DNA from: Ferrimonas balearica
GTDB lineage: Bacteria > Pseudomonadota > Gammaproteobacteria > Enterobacterales > Shewanellaceae
DNA length: 64,000 nt
Direction: 5' to 3'
Assembly (NCBI RefSeq): GCF_019802055.1
Contig: NZ_JAHVHW010000007.1
Location: forward strand, 806,001-870,000
The notes below the pieces were generated by a model. That model worked only from the letters and a program-made list of their open reading frames with translations. It was not told where the DNA came from and did no database searches. This document shows, in pieces, positions 53,525 through 62,900 of this stretch; positions within the stretch are counted from its first letter, which is position 1; each line of letters begins with the position of its first letter. The translations under genes and the position numbers were made by a program.

Positions 53525-54734
53525 CTCCCATCAGGGCGGACACCAGGTCGAGCCGGTAGATGCGCCAGAGGGGGTAGAGCAGGCAAAGGGCCAGTATCAG
53601 CAGCACAATCAGGATCTGTTCGCCAAACAACCAGGGTTCAATCATGGCGGGAAGCAGCGGATCCCAGCCCATCTGCCGAATCATCTCGCCGGTGTCCCCG
53701 CCCAGAGTGATGGGGTCGAGGTAGAGCCAGAGCAGAATCGGAAAGGCCAGCAGCAGGCCCAACGCCACGCCGATCACCGAGATAAAGGCGGACTCAATCA
53801 TCACCAGACCCAGCAGCTTGTGACGCAGCATGCCAGTGGCCAGCATTACCCCAAACTCCCGTTGGCGCTCCAGCGTCATCATCAGCAGAGTGGCAAACAG
53901 GCCGAAGCCCACGACGCCGTAGAGCAACCCGATCATAAAAACCCCGCCGGCCCTATCCAGTGCGATCTGCTGAGCCATCTCCGGGGCCAGGTCCTGCCAG
54001 TCCCGGATCCGCTGTGACGGATAGTGCGCCGCCAGTTTGTGAGCCACCTCCGGCAGGGTGGATAGAGGGGAGGTGTGCAGCACCCAGGCGGTAACCTGGT
54101 CGCCGGTGCTGTAGAGGTTTTGGGCCAGGGGAAGTGGCAGGTAAACCAACTGGTTGTCGATGCCGGGCATGGGGAAACGCAACAGACCCACGATGGGGTA
54201 GAGCCCCGCCGCGGTTTGCCCCCGGTAGCCCTGGCCGTAAAGCACCAACTTGTCGCCAACCTCCAACTCCAGGAAACGGGCCAGCCCCTCACCGACCAAC
54301 ACGCCGCCGTCGTCATCGGTCAGATAGCGCCCCTCAACCACCCGCTCCGCCACCCGGGCGTAATCCGCTTCCAGTGAGGGCACCACCCCCATCACCAGTG
54401 CCCCCTTGGAACGCTGCTCGCCCGCCGCTAGGGCAAAGGACTCCAGCCTGGGCAGAACATGACTGATTCTTGGCAGGGACCGGGCCGGTTCGATAAAGCG
54501 GGGTGCCCCGGGAACCAGATCGTCGATGCTCTGGCTCTCACCGAAATCGGGATGCTGGATCTGCAACAGGCCGGTGGCAAAGCGGGCGGCGTTATCGATG
54601 TTATTGGCGTAACTGCCCTCCTGCAGGCTTCGGGTCAGCAGTGAGAGCAACAGGGCAAGGGCCAGTGCCCCGGCGGTCAGCAGGGTGCGCCGCTTCTGTC
54701 GCCAGAGATTTCGCCACGCCAGCTTAACCAGCAC
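53508..54734 (-). CDS. FtsX-type permease, first of pair
   Basis: A 408-residue paralogue of the neighbouring permease with the same four-helix topology (N-terminal helix about 18-40; three C-terminal helices after L-E-R-Q-R-E-F-G-V-M-L-A-T-G-M). A heterodimer of the two resembles LolC/LolE. It follows the LolA-like gene by 10 bp. What it moves (lipoprotein, lipid or other amphiphile) is not visible. Confidence 0.88.
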   Translation of the reverse strand: MLVKLAWRNLWRQKRRTLLTAGALALALLLSLLTRSLQEGSYANNIDNAARFATGLLQIQHPDFGESQSIDDLVPGAPRFIEPARSLPRISHVLPRLESFALAAGEQRSKGALVMGVVPSLEADYARVAERVVEGRYLTDDDGGVLVGEGLARFLELEVGDKLVLYGQGYRGQTAAGLYPIVGLLRFPMPGIDNQLVYLPLPLAQNLYSTGDQVTAWVLHTSPLSTLPEVAHKLAAHYPSQRIRDWQDLAPEMAQQIALDRAGGVFMIGLLYGVVGFGLFATLLMMTLERQREFGVMLATGMLRHKLLGLVMIESAFISVIGVALGLLLAFPILLWLYLDPITLGGDTGEMIRQMGWDPLLPAMIEPWLFGEQILIVLLILALCLLYPLWRIYRLDLVSALMGGGHAG

Positions 54735-54744
54735 TTAGGCCTCC

Positions 54745-55503
54745 TTAATCCCGCAGGGACTTCATCTGGGACTGGGAGAAGAAGCCGTCATCAATGGCGA
54801 AGTCGAACTGGGCAGAGTGGGTGAGGATCTCGGTTTTCTGGCCGGGCTTGTCTGCGGGCAACATCTCCATCCGGGTGGCGACGGCGCGCCCCCCCATCTC
54901 CTGAATGTCATAGGTTTTCAGGGTGTTCACCAACTCATCAAACTCATCGTAGAAGGTGACCTGACGCTGGAGGTAGCTGGACTGGCTGATCCAGATCCGG
55001 ATTTTGCTCCACACCACCGGGGCATCGGGTTTGGCCACCGCATCGATCACCCAGGTGTCGTCGCCATCGTAGGATTCGGTGCCCACCAGTTGGTGGGTGT
55101 AATCCACCACGATGGAGGATTGGTTGATCAGGTCATCATTGGTGAAGTCGGAACCCATCCAGGACTGGCCCAGCATGGAGGGGGCGATTTTGACCACCCG
55201 CTCGATTGAGGGGATCCAGTTCCACATCTCGCGGTAACGCTTTAGCGACGCGCTGCCCCTGTCCCGTGCTGGTGCGGTCACCAGAACCAGCGACAGCTCC
55301 TGTCCCTTGGTCCAGCTCTTCATGCTCATGCTTCGGGTCCAGTCCGGCCGGATGATGTTCATGGTCATCTCGGCGTAACTCGACTCGCCCCGCATCTGGG
55401 CATCGGACCGACGGACAATCTCCGTAGCGTCAGGCTCAGTGGCTGAAGTAAGCAGGGGGAAGAGAAGCAGAAGCAGCAATCCGGCTACGCGTGTAGGTCC
55501 CAT
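54745..55503 (-). CDS. LolA-like periplasmic protein (outer-membrane lipoprotein-sorting family)
   Basis: A 252-residue exported protein with a signal peptide (L-L-L-L-L-F-P-L-L-T-S-A, about 8-20). The body is the LolA-like fold of the PF17131 type: M-R-G-E-S-S-Y-A-E-M-T-M near residue 40, S-W-M-G-S-D-F-T-N-D-D-L near 115 and a long antiparallel sheet. Such proteins often accompany RND or LolCDE-like exporters. It is the first gene of the operon and probably shuttles a hydrophobic cargo across the periplasm to the barrel. Confidence 0.83.
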   Translation of the reverse strand: MGPTRVAGLLLLLLFPLLTSATEPDATEIVRRSDAQMRGESSYAEMTMNIIRPDWTRSMSMKSWTKGQELSLVLVTAPARDRGSASLKRYREMWNWIPSIERVVKIAPSMLGQSWMGSDFTNDDLINQSSIVVDYTHQLVGTESYDGDDTWVIDAVAKPDAPVVWSKIRIWISQSSYLQRQVTFYDEFDELVNTLKTYDIQEMGGRAVATRMEMLPADKPGQKTEILTHSAQFDFAIDDGFFSQSQMKSLRD

Positions 55504-56082
55504 GGCAGCATCCCTTAACAGGCCATTGTCTTAAGTCTGACAAAGTGTTGGCCGGGGTGAAAAGTGAGCACACCACTCAGGATGGACGAAAAAACGCCAC
55601 CAACACAAGTGCTTGGTGAGAAATTGCTCAGCGAATCCTTGTGCCCGGATTTTCACCATGTCGGAGCTGGATCCGGTTTCTCTTTGGTCTGCCTGAACAG
55701 GACTGTTACCACTGTTAAGAAGTATGTGACTAAAAAGGCGATTTTGTGCGGAAGGATTGGCTGGATCACCTTTTTTAAACCGTTGTTTGTGCCAATTCTC
55801 AACCCATTTTGAAAATCTCGAGTAGGACTGATAAATCGCGCCAATAAATGAAACATATTATCCAGTTAAGAGAGGGGGATTTGGGCGGGTTTTCGCATTT
55901 GCAATCAATGGTCAAAAGGGGCAGGTGCCAGTGTGAAGCCGGTGACATTTTTTCGAATGAGCTATCGGTAATCTTCTTCGCCGAGACGGTGGTGACGCAA
56001 ACCCTGGTGTGAGTTGGACTCGCGTCGGGCGTCCTGCCAAAACCCTGAACCGGCCCGCAGAGGCCGACGATTGGAGAATACC
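55504..56082. other. Gene-free region before the second dba-dsbI module
   Basis: About 580 bp without a supportable gene; an 82-codon frame at 55564-55812 looks like chance. The part 55690-55900 is AT-rich and should contain promoters for the downstream small-protein/dsbI pair. I see no definite -35/-10 pair and no clear Fur box. Confidence 0.4.
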
Positions 56083-56250
56083 GTGGAGTTTTTGCTCTTC
56101 TGTCTGGTGTTTGTCAGCGCCTTCCTGGTGGCGTTTAAGCCCGAAAAAGAGAAGCTGGCCAGCCGCCTGCTGGTGATCAGCATTCTGCTCAGCATGTTTA
56201 TCTGGTTCGTGATGACCGCGTCCATGCTCATTCCGGCGGGGAACCTGTAA
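56083..56250 (+). CDS. 55-aa membrane protein, Dba-like (copy 2)
   Basis: A 55-residue protein with GTG start (TTGGAG upstream). Like copy 1 it begins with E-F-L-L-F-C, contains K-P-E-K-E between two hydrophobic parts and ends in G-N-L. The stop codon TAA and the ATG of the following DsbI-like gene share one base (TAATG), indicating translational coupling, as reported for Campylobacter dba-dsbI. Cys7 is conserved between the two copies. It probably acts as a partner of the DsbI-like protein. Confidence 0.75.
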   Translation: MEFLLFCLVFVSAFLVAFKPEKEKLASRLLVISILLSMFIWFVMTASMLIPAGNL

Positions 56251-57710
56251 TGAATAAAGCACTTCTGAACGACGTGATGATGAACCGCATCATCGCTATC
56301 GCGTCCATGGCACTGATTGCGCTGCCGGTCGGTATCGCTTGTATCATTCTGGGTTTCGGCATGGGTGATAACCCCTGTGCCCTGTGCTGGCAGGAGCGCA
56401 CCGCCATGGTGCTGGTGTCCCTGATTGCCTTGTTCATTACCCGCTACGGCTTCAAGCCGAAGTACATCGGTTTGCTGCTGCTGACCGCGGTTTACGGTCT
56501 GTTCGCGGGCTACCGCCACAGCTCCGCCCACATCCTGCGCGACATCGGCCAGGGCTTCGGCCCCGCCATCTTTGGCGTGCACACCTACGTGTGGGTAATC
56601 GTGGTGTTCCTGGTGATCCTGATCTTCGCTGGCGTGCTGTTGCTGCTGCAGGGTGACAAGCTGGTTCAGTGGACCGAAAACACCCGTTGGGAAGGCCTGA
56701 ACAAAGCCGCTGCCAACGTGTTCCTGGTGGTAATCGCGTTCAACATCGTGCAAGCCTTCTCCCAGACCGGTCCGGCACCGTTCCTGGGCCAGGGTGACCC
56801 GGTTCGCATGACCTTCAACCCCCAGAACATCATCTGGTCTACCGCCAAGTGGGATGGTCTGTCCAAAGTGTCCCTGCGTGGTGCGTACTCCATCGCCAAG
56901 CCGGACTTTACCGACATGGCCAAGAACGACGCGACCCGCACTGACGCTGCCACCGAGCTGAGCGCAGTGAAGAGCGTGACCCTGCCAGCCGAGATCCAGG
57001 GCGTGGTGACTGGCATCAGCTACAACGCCAACAGCGAGCTGTTTGCCGTGGTGACCAACGAAAACTGGGTTGCCTTCCTGAACCGTGACCTGACTGAAGT
57101 TCTGGCCAAGGCCAAGATCGACCCGAACTTCTCTGTTGAGATCTCCAACCTGGCCGGTGTGGCTTTCGACAGCGACAACAGCGTACTGCTGAGCGCTGAC
57201 CACAAGAGCTTCGCTCGCGTGGCTTACGATCCGAGCGCCAAGCTGGCGGACTACTACGCCAACTTCTTTGAAGGCACTGATGGCATCTCCGAGTCCAAGC
57301 GCGGCCGCTTCGAGACCGCTCGCGCCAAGTACAACTACGTAGGCAGCGTCGGCTACGACGCCGCCACCAACGAGTACCTGATGGTGACCCTGCCGGACGC
57401 GAAGCGTAACAACTTCGTACTGGTACGCCTGAGCGGTGCCGACTTCAAACTGAACAGCGAACGCGTTCTGACCATCGACGCGGACGCTCTGCCGATGGTG
57501 ACCGGTGTTGAAGTGGAAGGCGATCGTCTGGTGATGCTGAGCCAATCCGGCCAGCAGCTGCTGTCCGTTGATGCTGCGACCGGTACCGTTATCGGTGCTG
57601 CTGACCTGGCCGAAGCCGGCAACCTGCAAGCCATGACTCAGCAGGACGACCACTATCTGGTGGTGGACGCTGCCCAGGGCAACAACCAGGTGCGTTTCTA
57701 CGCCAAATAA
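56250..57710 (+). CDS. dsbI: DsbI-like disulfide oxidoreductase with C-terminal propeller-like domain (copy 2)
   Basis: A 486-residue paralogue of the protein at 11926-13389. The membrane half carries C43-A-L-C46-W-Q-E-R; besides C31 in the first helix there are no other cysteines. The C-terminal ~300 residues match copy 1 in length and in segments such as I-G-E-S/I-S-E-S and L-P-M-V-T-G near the end. It stands alone with its small partner gene, away from any molybdoenzyme, so the module is not tied to one substrate. A strong terminator follows. Confidence 0.8.
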   Translation: MNKALLNDVMMNRIIAIASMALIALPVGIACIILGFGMGDNPCALCWQERTAMVLVSLIALFITRYGFKPKYIGLLLLTAVYGLFAGYRHSSAHILRDIGQGFGPAIFGVHTYVWVIVVFLVILIFAGVLLLLQGDKLVQWTENTRWEGLNKAAANVFLVVIAFNIVQAFSQTGPAPFLGQGDPVRMTFNPQNIIWSTAKWDGLSKVSLRGAYSIAKPDFTDMAKNDATRTDAATELSAVKSVTLPAEIQGVVTGISYNANSELFAVVTNENWVAFLNRDLTEVLAKAKIDPNFSVEISNLAGVAFDSDNSVLLSADHKSFARVAYDPSAKLADYYANFFEGTDGISESKRGRFETARAKYNYVGSVGYDAATNEYLMVTLPDAKRNNFVLVRLSGADFKLNSERVLTIDADALPMVTGVEVEGDRLVMLSQSGQQLLSVDAATGTVIGAADLAEAGNLQAMTQQDDHYLVVDAAQGNNQVRFYAK

Positions 57711-57729
57711 GCGACATCAGTCTGCATCG

Positions 57730-57759
57730 AAAGGCCGGGAAGTTTCCCGGCCTTTTTTT
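57730..57759 (+). terminator. Intrinsic terminator after dsbI copy 2
   Basis: AAGGCCGGGAA-GT-TTCCCGGCCTT perfect stem followed by seven Ts. Confidence 0.92.
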
Positions 57760-57860
57760 ATTGCCTCATCAACAAAAATTCCCTTTGCACCGGACCGGTT
57801 TCGGCGTAGATTGCGTCGATTTTTTCCGTTTGCATATTCGAGTTTCCGGGGAGGGCAGCG

Positions 57861-58355
57861 ATGTCTGAATGGTTATCCATTGCGCCGTTTGAGTGGTCAC
57901 GCGTTGGTGCGGCGCTGTTCTGTGGTTTTCTGGTGGGCCTTGAGCGTCAGCTCCGGGGCAAACCGGTGGGGATCCGCACCTCATCGCTGATTGTGCTGGG
58001 CACCCACCTCTTTATCGTGGCTTCCATGACGCTCAACAACGAGATGACCGACACCTCCCGCATCATCGGGCAGGTGGTCACCGGGGTGGGCTTTCTCGGC
58101 GCCGGGGTGATGTTGGCGCGGGATGGCATGGTGGTCGGGGTGACCTCTGCCGCCACCATCTGGGCGCTGGCGGGTATCGGCGTCTGTCTGTCGGTGCTCA
58201 GTCCGTTGCTGGCGATCAAACTGTCGGTGATTGTGGTGGCGATCCTCTATGGCGTCGACGTGGTGGAAAACTGCTCCTCCGCTCTGACCCGTGGCGTCCA
58301 CAGCAGCTACTACGACCTAAAACGTCGTATCCGCGGCGGCTTCCGCGAAGAGTAA
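57861..58355 (+). CDS. MgtC/SapB-family membrane protein
   Basis: A 164-residue inner-membrane protein with four to five helices. The MgtC signature is seen in G-L-E-R-Q-L-R-G-K-P-V-G-I-R-T near residue 26 and G-F-L-G-A-G-V-M-L near 77, followed by T-S-A-A-T-I-W. It lacks the C-terminal ACT-like domain of virulence MgtC proteins, and so belongs to the short class of unknown cellular role. It ends 3 bp from the convergent CAP-domain gene. Confidence 0.85.
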   Translation: MSEWLSIAPFEWSRVGAALFCGFLVGLERQLRGKPVGIRTSSLIVLGTHLFIVASMTLNNEMTDTSRIIGQVVTGVGFLGAGVMLARDGMVVGVTSAATIWALAGIGVCLSVLSPLLAIKLSVIVVAILYGVDVVENCSSALTRGVHSSYYDLKRRIRGGFREE

Positions 58356-58358
58356 GCC

Positions 58359-59015
58359 CTAAGGGGTGTCAAAGAACTCGGCGGCAAACTTCTGTACGCA
58401 GAGATACCCGTAGAGCGGGTGGGTGCCAAAACCGATGCCCACCCGCCGATATCGGGGCTCCATAATGGCCTGCCGGTGGCCTCGATCCGGCACCCCGTCA
58501 TCGATGATCAGCGCCATCACCACGAAACGGCCGATCATCCGGTCCGCATCGCCGTAGAACAGGTTTTCCCCCGCCAACTCCCGCCACTGGCCGTAGCGGC
58601 TTATCCGGTCCGCGGGGGTGGAACCATTCCTGCCGATGTGGCCAATGCGGGCCTGTTTGGCCTGCTCCTCCCGGTAATCCCTGGCGGCCAGAGTCAGTCC
58701 GTATGACGGAGTCAGCGCCGGGGCGGGTTTAGCCCGCTTCATGGCGGTGATCGCCTCCTCCAGCGCCGCCTCGCCCTCCTGAGTTTCCACCACCTGAATC
58801 AACCCCGGCCGGGCTTTACGCCAGGGGGGATCCACAATCTCGCCATTACGGTAGTAACGCCGCATCGGCTCCAGTACCTCTTTGGCGTAGCGGACCGGCT
58901 CGGTACGGGCAAAGTTGAGTTCCGCCAGAACCTCGGATTCGACCCCGGAAAGCGTCAGAGGGGCACCCCATCCCGGCGCCACCCAGAGCAGAATAAGCAC
59001 AATCATCACTCTCAT
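58359..59015 (-). CDS. CAP-domain (SCP-like) exported protein
   Basis: A 218-residue protein with a signal peptide (about 1-17). The CAP-domain landmarks are E-L-N-F-A-R-T near residue 32, G-H-I-G-R-N-G-S-T-P-A-D-R near 123, A-G-E-N-L-F-Y-G near 147 and G-H-R-Q-A-I-M near 178, giving the conserved His/Glu cavity. CAP proteins have diverse ligand-binding or hydrolytic roles. It is divergent from the cyclase-family gene, 68 bp away. Confidence 0.85.
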   Translation of the reverse strand: MRVMIVLILLWVAPGWGAPLTLSGVESEVLAELNFARTEPVRYAKEVLEPMRRYYRNGEIVDPPWRKARPGLIQVVETQEGEAALEEAITAMKRAKPAPALTPSYGLTLAARDYREEQAKQARIGHIGRNGSTPADRISRYGQWRELAGENLFYGDADRMIGRFVVMALIIDDGVPDRGHRQAIMEPRYRRVGIGFGTHPLYGYLCVQKFAAEFFDTP

Positions 59016-59083
59016 GCTTTCAGCTTAGTTTGTCGTCGGGGCACTACACTCAGGCCCTGAGAGAAAACCGAAGTGGAGGCGTT

Positions 59084-59878
59084 ATGGCACGGATAGGCAT
59101 TATGGTGGCAATGATGTTGATGACGGCCTGGGCCGGGGCGCAGCCCTGGCAAGGGCGCTGGGTGGACCTGACTCACCCCTTCTCGGCGCAGGCGATCTAC
59201 TGGCCGACGGCAGACACCTTTGAAAAGACCACGGTGTTTGATGGCATTACCGATAAAGGGTTTTACTACTCCGCCTTTAATTTCCGGGCAGCGGAGCATG
59301 GGGGAACGCACGTCGATGCGCCGGTGCATTTCGCCAAAGGGCGGCGGGGTGTGGCTGACATCCCACTGGAGCAGTTGATTGGCACCGGTGTCGTGATCCG
59401 GGTGGCGGACCGCATCGGGGAGTCACGCAACTACCAGATCACCGTTGAGGATCTGCACCGCTGGGAGGCCCAACAGGGTCGCCTGCCGGAGGGGGCCATT
59501 GTGCTGTTTGACACCGGTTCGGCGCAGTTCTGGCCCGACAGAAAGCGCTATATGGGTACGGCAGAACGCGGTGAAGGGGCGGTGGCCAAGTTGAGCTTCC
59601 CGGGTATCGCCCCGGCGCTGGCCCGCTACCTGATTGAGGAGAGGGCAATCAAAGCGGTGGGGATCGACACCCCCAGCATCGACTTCGGGGGCTCCACGCT
59701 GTTTGAGACCCACCGAATCCTTTTTGAGGAGAATGTCCCCGGCTTTGAGAACGTGGCCAACTTGTCGGCATTGCCGGAAACCGGTTTCCAGGTGATCGCA
59801 CTGCCGATGAAGATTGCCGCAGGCAGCGGGGCCCCACTGCGCATCATCGCTTTTGTGCCGGAGGCGTCGGAGCGGTAG
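59084..59878 (+). CDS. Exported cyclase-family (kynurenine formamidase-like) hydrolase
   Basis: A 264-residue protein of the PF04199 cyclase family with a signal peptide (cleavage near A-W-A-G-A, residue 19). The metal-binding motif H-G-G-T-H-V-D-A-P-V-H-F is near residue 72, and D-T-P-S-I-D-F-G lies near residue 187. Family members hydrolyse N-formylkynurenine, isatin or similar amides in metal-dependent fashion. Export is unusual for kynurenine formamidase, so the substrate is open. ATG 59084 has GGAGG 5 bases upstream; the frame is open to 59030. Confidence 0.83.
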   Translation: MARIGIMVAMMLMTAWAGAQPWQGRWVDLTHPFSAQAIYWPTADTFEKTTVFDGITDKGFYYSAFNFRAAEHGGTHVDAPVHFAKGRRGVADIPLEQLIGTGVVIRVADRIGESRNYQITVEDLHRWEAQQGRLPEGAIVLFDTGSAQFWPDRKRYMGTAERGEGAVAKLSFPGIAPALARYLIEERAIKAVGIDTPSIDFGGSTLFETHRILFEENVPGFENVANLSALPETGFQVIALPMKIAAGSGAPLRIIAFVPEASER

Positions 59879-59938
59879 CCCGGAAGCGGGGGGTTTTGGT
59901 AGTATCCCCCGCTTATCTAGAACGAGCAGGATACCCCG

Positions 59939-62900
59939 TTGAGTCACAGCAATCCCTTTGCCCCAGAACACCTTGCCCTCTGTATGCAGGCTGACGCAGC
60001 CGCCATCCGTCGACGCCTGTCGGGGATGAAAAAGATCCAGGACAAGGCCAAGAAGGCAAAGCTCACCGAGCAGCTGACCGAACTGGTCGGTCAGAGTCAG
60101 CAGCGGGTCGCCCTGCGGGCGCAGAATGCCCCCAAAGTACGCTACCCGGACCTGCCGGTTTCCGATAAGCGGGATGAGATTGCCGAGGCGATCGCCAACC
60201 ACCAGGTGGTGATCGTGGCAGGGGAGACGGGTTCCGGTAAAACCACCCAGCTGCCCAAGATCTGTCTGGAGCTGGGGCGGGGCCAACGGGGTCTGATCGG
60301 CCATACCCAGCCCCGCCGTCTGGCGGCGCGTGCTGTGGCCAGCCGTGTGGCTGAAGAGCTGGAATCCTCGCTGGGACAACATGTGGGCTTTAAGGTGCGG
60401 TTTGCGGACCAGACCTCACCGGACAGCTACATCAAGCTGATGACCGACGGGATCTTGCTGGCGGAGATCCAGCATGATCGCTGGCTCGACCAATACGACA
60501 CCCTGATCATCGATGAGGCCCACGAGCGCAGCCTCAACATCGACTTTATTCTGGGCTACCTGAAGCAGCTGCTGCCCAAGCGTCCGGATCTCAAGCTGAT
60601 CATCACCTCCGCCACCATCGACGTGGCGCGCTTCTCCCACCACTTCGGTGCGGCACCCATTATTGAGGTGTCTGGCCGTACCTACCCGGTGGAGCAGCGT
60701 TACCTGCCACTGGTGCAGGAGGAGGGCCCGGATCTGGACCTGATGGAGGGGATCTTCGCCGCCGTTGACGAATTGTGCGATGAGGGCCCGGGTGACATCC
60801 TGATCTTTATGAACGGCGAGCGGGAGATCCGCGACGCCGCCGACGCGCTCAACCGTCGCAACCTGCGGGACACCGAGATCCTGCCGCTCTATGCCCGCCT
60901 TTCCCACTCGGAGCAGGCGCGGATCTTTTCGCCCCACAGTGGCCGCCGCATCGTGCTGGCCACCAACGTGGCGGAAACCTCACTGACGGTGCCGGGGATC
61001 AAGTATGTGATCGACCCGGGCACCGCCCGGATCAGCCGCTACAGCTATCGCACCAAGGTGCAGCGCCTGCCGATCGAACCTATCTCCCAGGCCAGCGCCA
61101 ACCAGCGTGCCGGGCGTTGTGGTCGGGTCAGCGAGGGGATCTGCATCCGCCTCTACAGCCAGGAGGACTTTGAGTCCCGTCCGGCGTTTACCGATCCGGA
61201 GATCCTGCGTACCAACCTGGGTTCGGTGATCCTGCAGATGCTGGCACTGGGGCTGGGTGATATCGCCGCGTTCCCCTTTATCCAGCCGCCGGACACCCGT
61301 CATATCAAAGACGGTATGACCCTGCTGGAGGAGCTGGCTGCCATTACGGTGAAGAAGGGCGATCCGAAGATGACCCCGCTGGGTCGTCAGCTCGCGCGTC
61401 TGCCGATTGATCCCCGTCTGGCGCGTATGGTGATTGAGGCCCAGAAACAGGGCTGCGTGCATGAAGCGATGGTGATCGCCGCAGCGCTCTCCATCCAGGA
61501 TCCCCGTGAGCGTCCCATTGAGCGACAACAGGCAGCGGATGAGAAGCACAGCCGCTTTGCCGATAAGGGCTCCGACTTTATCGCCTTCCTGAATCTGTGG
61601 GATCACATCAAAACCCAGCAGAAGGCGCTGTCGGGCAACCAGTTCCGCCGCCAGTGCAAGAGCGACTTCCTCAACTACCTGCGGGTCCGGGAGTGGCAGG
61701 ACCTCTATTCCCAGCTGCGTCAGAGCCTGAGTGATCTGGATATCCGTCTGACCATCGGTGAGCGGGCAGGGGAGGATCAGATCCACCGGGCACTGCTGGC
61801 GGGCCTGCTTTCGCATATCGGTATGAAGGAGGCGGAAGGCCACTTTAAGGGCGCCCGCAACACCAAGTTCTACGTCTTCCCCGGTTCGTCGCTGGCCAAA
61901 AAGCCGCCCAAGTGGCTGATGGCGGCCGAACTGACCGAAACCAGCCGCCTGTTCGCCCGTACGGTTGCCAAGTTCGACCCGGAATGGGTGGAACCGCTGG
62001 CGGGCCACCTGATCAAGCGCAGCCACAGCGAACCGCACTGGGAGAAAAAGCCCGGCTCCGTGGTGGCGTTTGAGCAGGTCAGTCTCTATGGCGTTGTGGT
62101 GGTGCCTCGTCGCAAGGTGCAGTACGGCCCGGTAAATGCCGTAGAAGCGCGGGAGATCTTTATCCGTGAAGCTCTGGTGGGCGGTGAGTTGGGGCTCAAC
62201 GAGGGTTTCCTGAAAAAGAACCTGGCGCTGATCAACGAGGTGCAGGATCTGGAACACAAATCCCGTCGCCGCGACATTCTGGTGGACGAACAGACGCTGT
62301 TCGCTTTTTATGATGAACGGGTTCCGGAAGGGGTCTACACCCGTCAACGCTTCCAAGGTTGGTGGAGTACTGAGCGCCGCAAACAGCCGGAACTGCTGGA
62401 TTTTGAAAAATCCGACCTGATGAAGCGGGATGCCGACCATATCGGCGAACAGGACTACCCGGATTTCTGGACTCAGGGCGACATCACCCTGCCGCTCTCC
62501 TATCAGTTTGAGCCGGGGGCGGAGGATGACGGGGTCTCCCTGCACCTGCCCATTGCGCTGCTGAACCAGATGGCGCCGGAGGGCTTCGACTACCTGGTGC
62601 CGGGCCTGCGTCACGACCTGCTGGTGGCGCTGATCAAGACCCTGCCCAAGCCGCTGCGCCGCAACTTTGTACCGGCTCCCAATTACGCCAGCGCCACGCT
62701 GAACGCCATCACGCCGTTTGAGATGCCACTGCTGGAGGCGCTGTGCAAACAGCTGTTGCGGATGACCGGTACCCGGGTGACCCCAGAGGACTTTGACCTC
62801 TCCGCCCTTGATAAGCACCTCACCTTCAACTTCAAGGTGGAGGACGATAAGGGCAAGCTGATCGCCCAGGGCCGGGACCTGCTAGAGCTGAAGCAGCAAC

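Noticed and set aside
55564-55812. 82-codon frame between the LolA-like gene and the second dba-dsbI pair
   Set aside because: No ribosome site, unusual composition and no signal or domain; more likely promoter DNA.
60980-62818. 612-codon open frame opposite hrpA
   Set aside because: Shadow of the hrpA gene; composition and lack of domains argue against coding.
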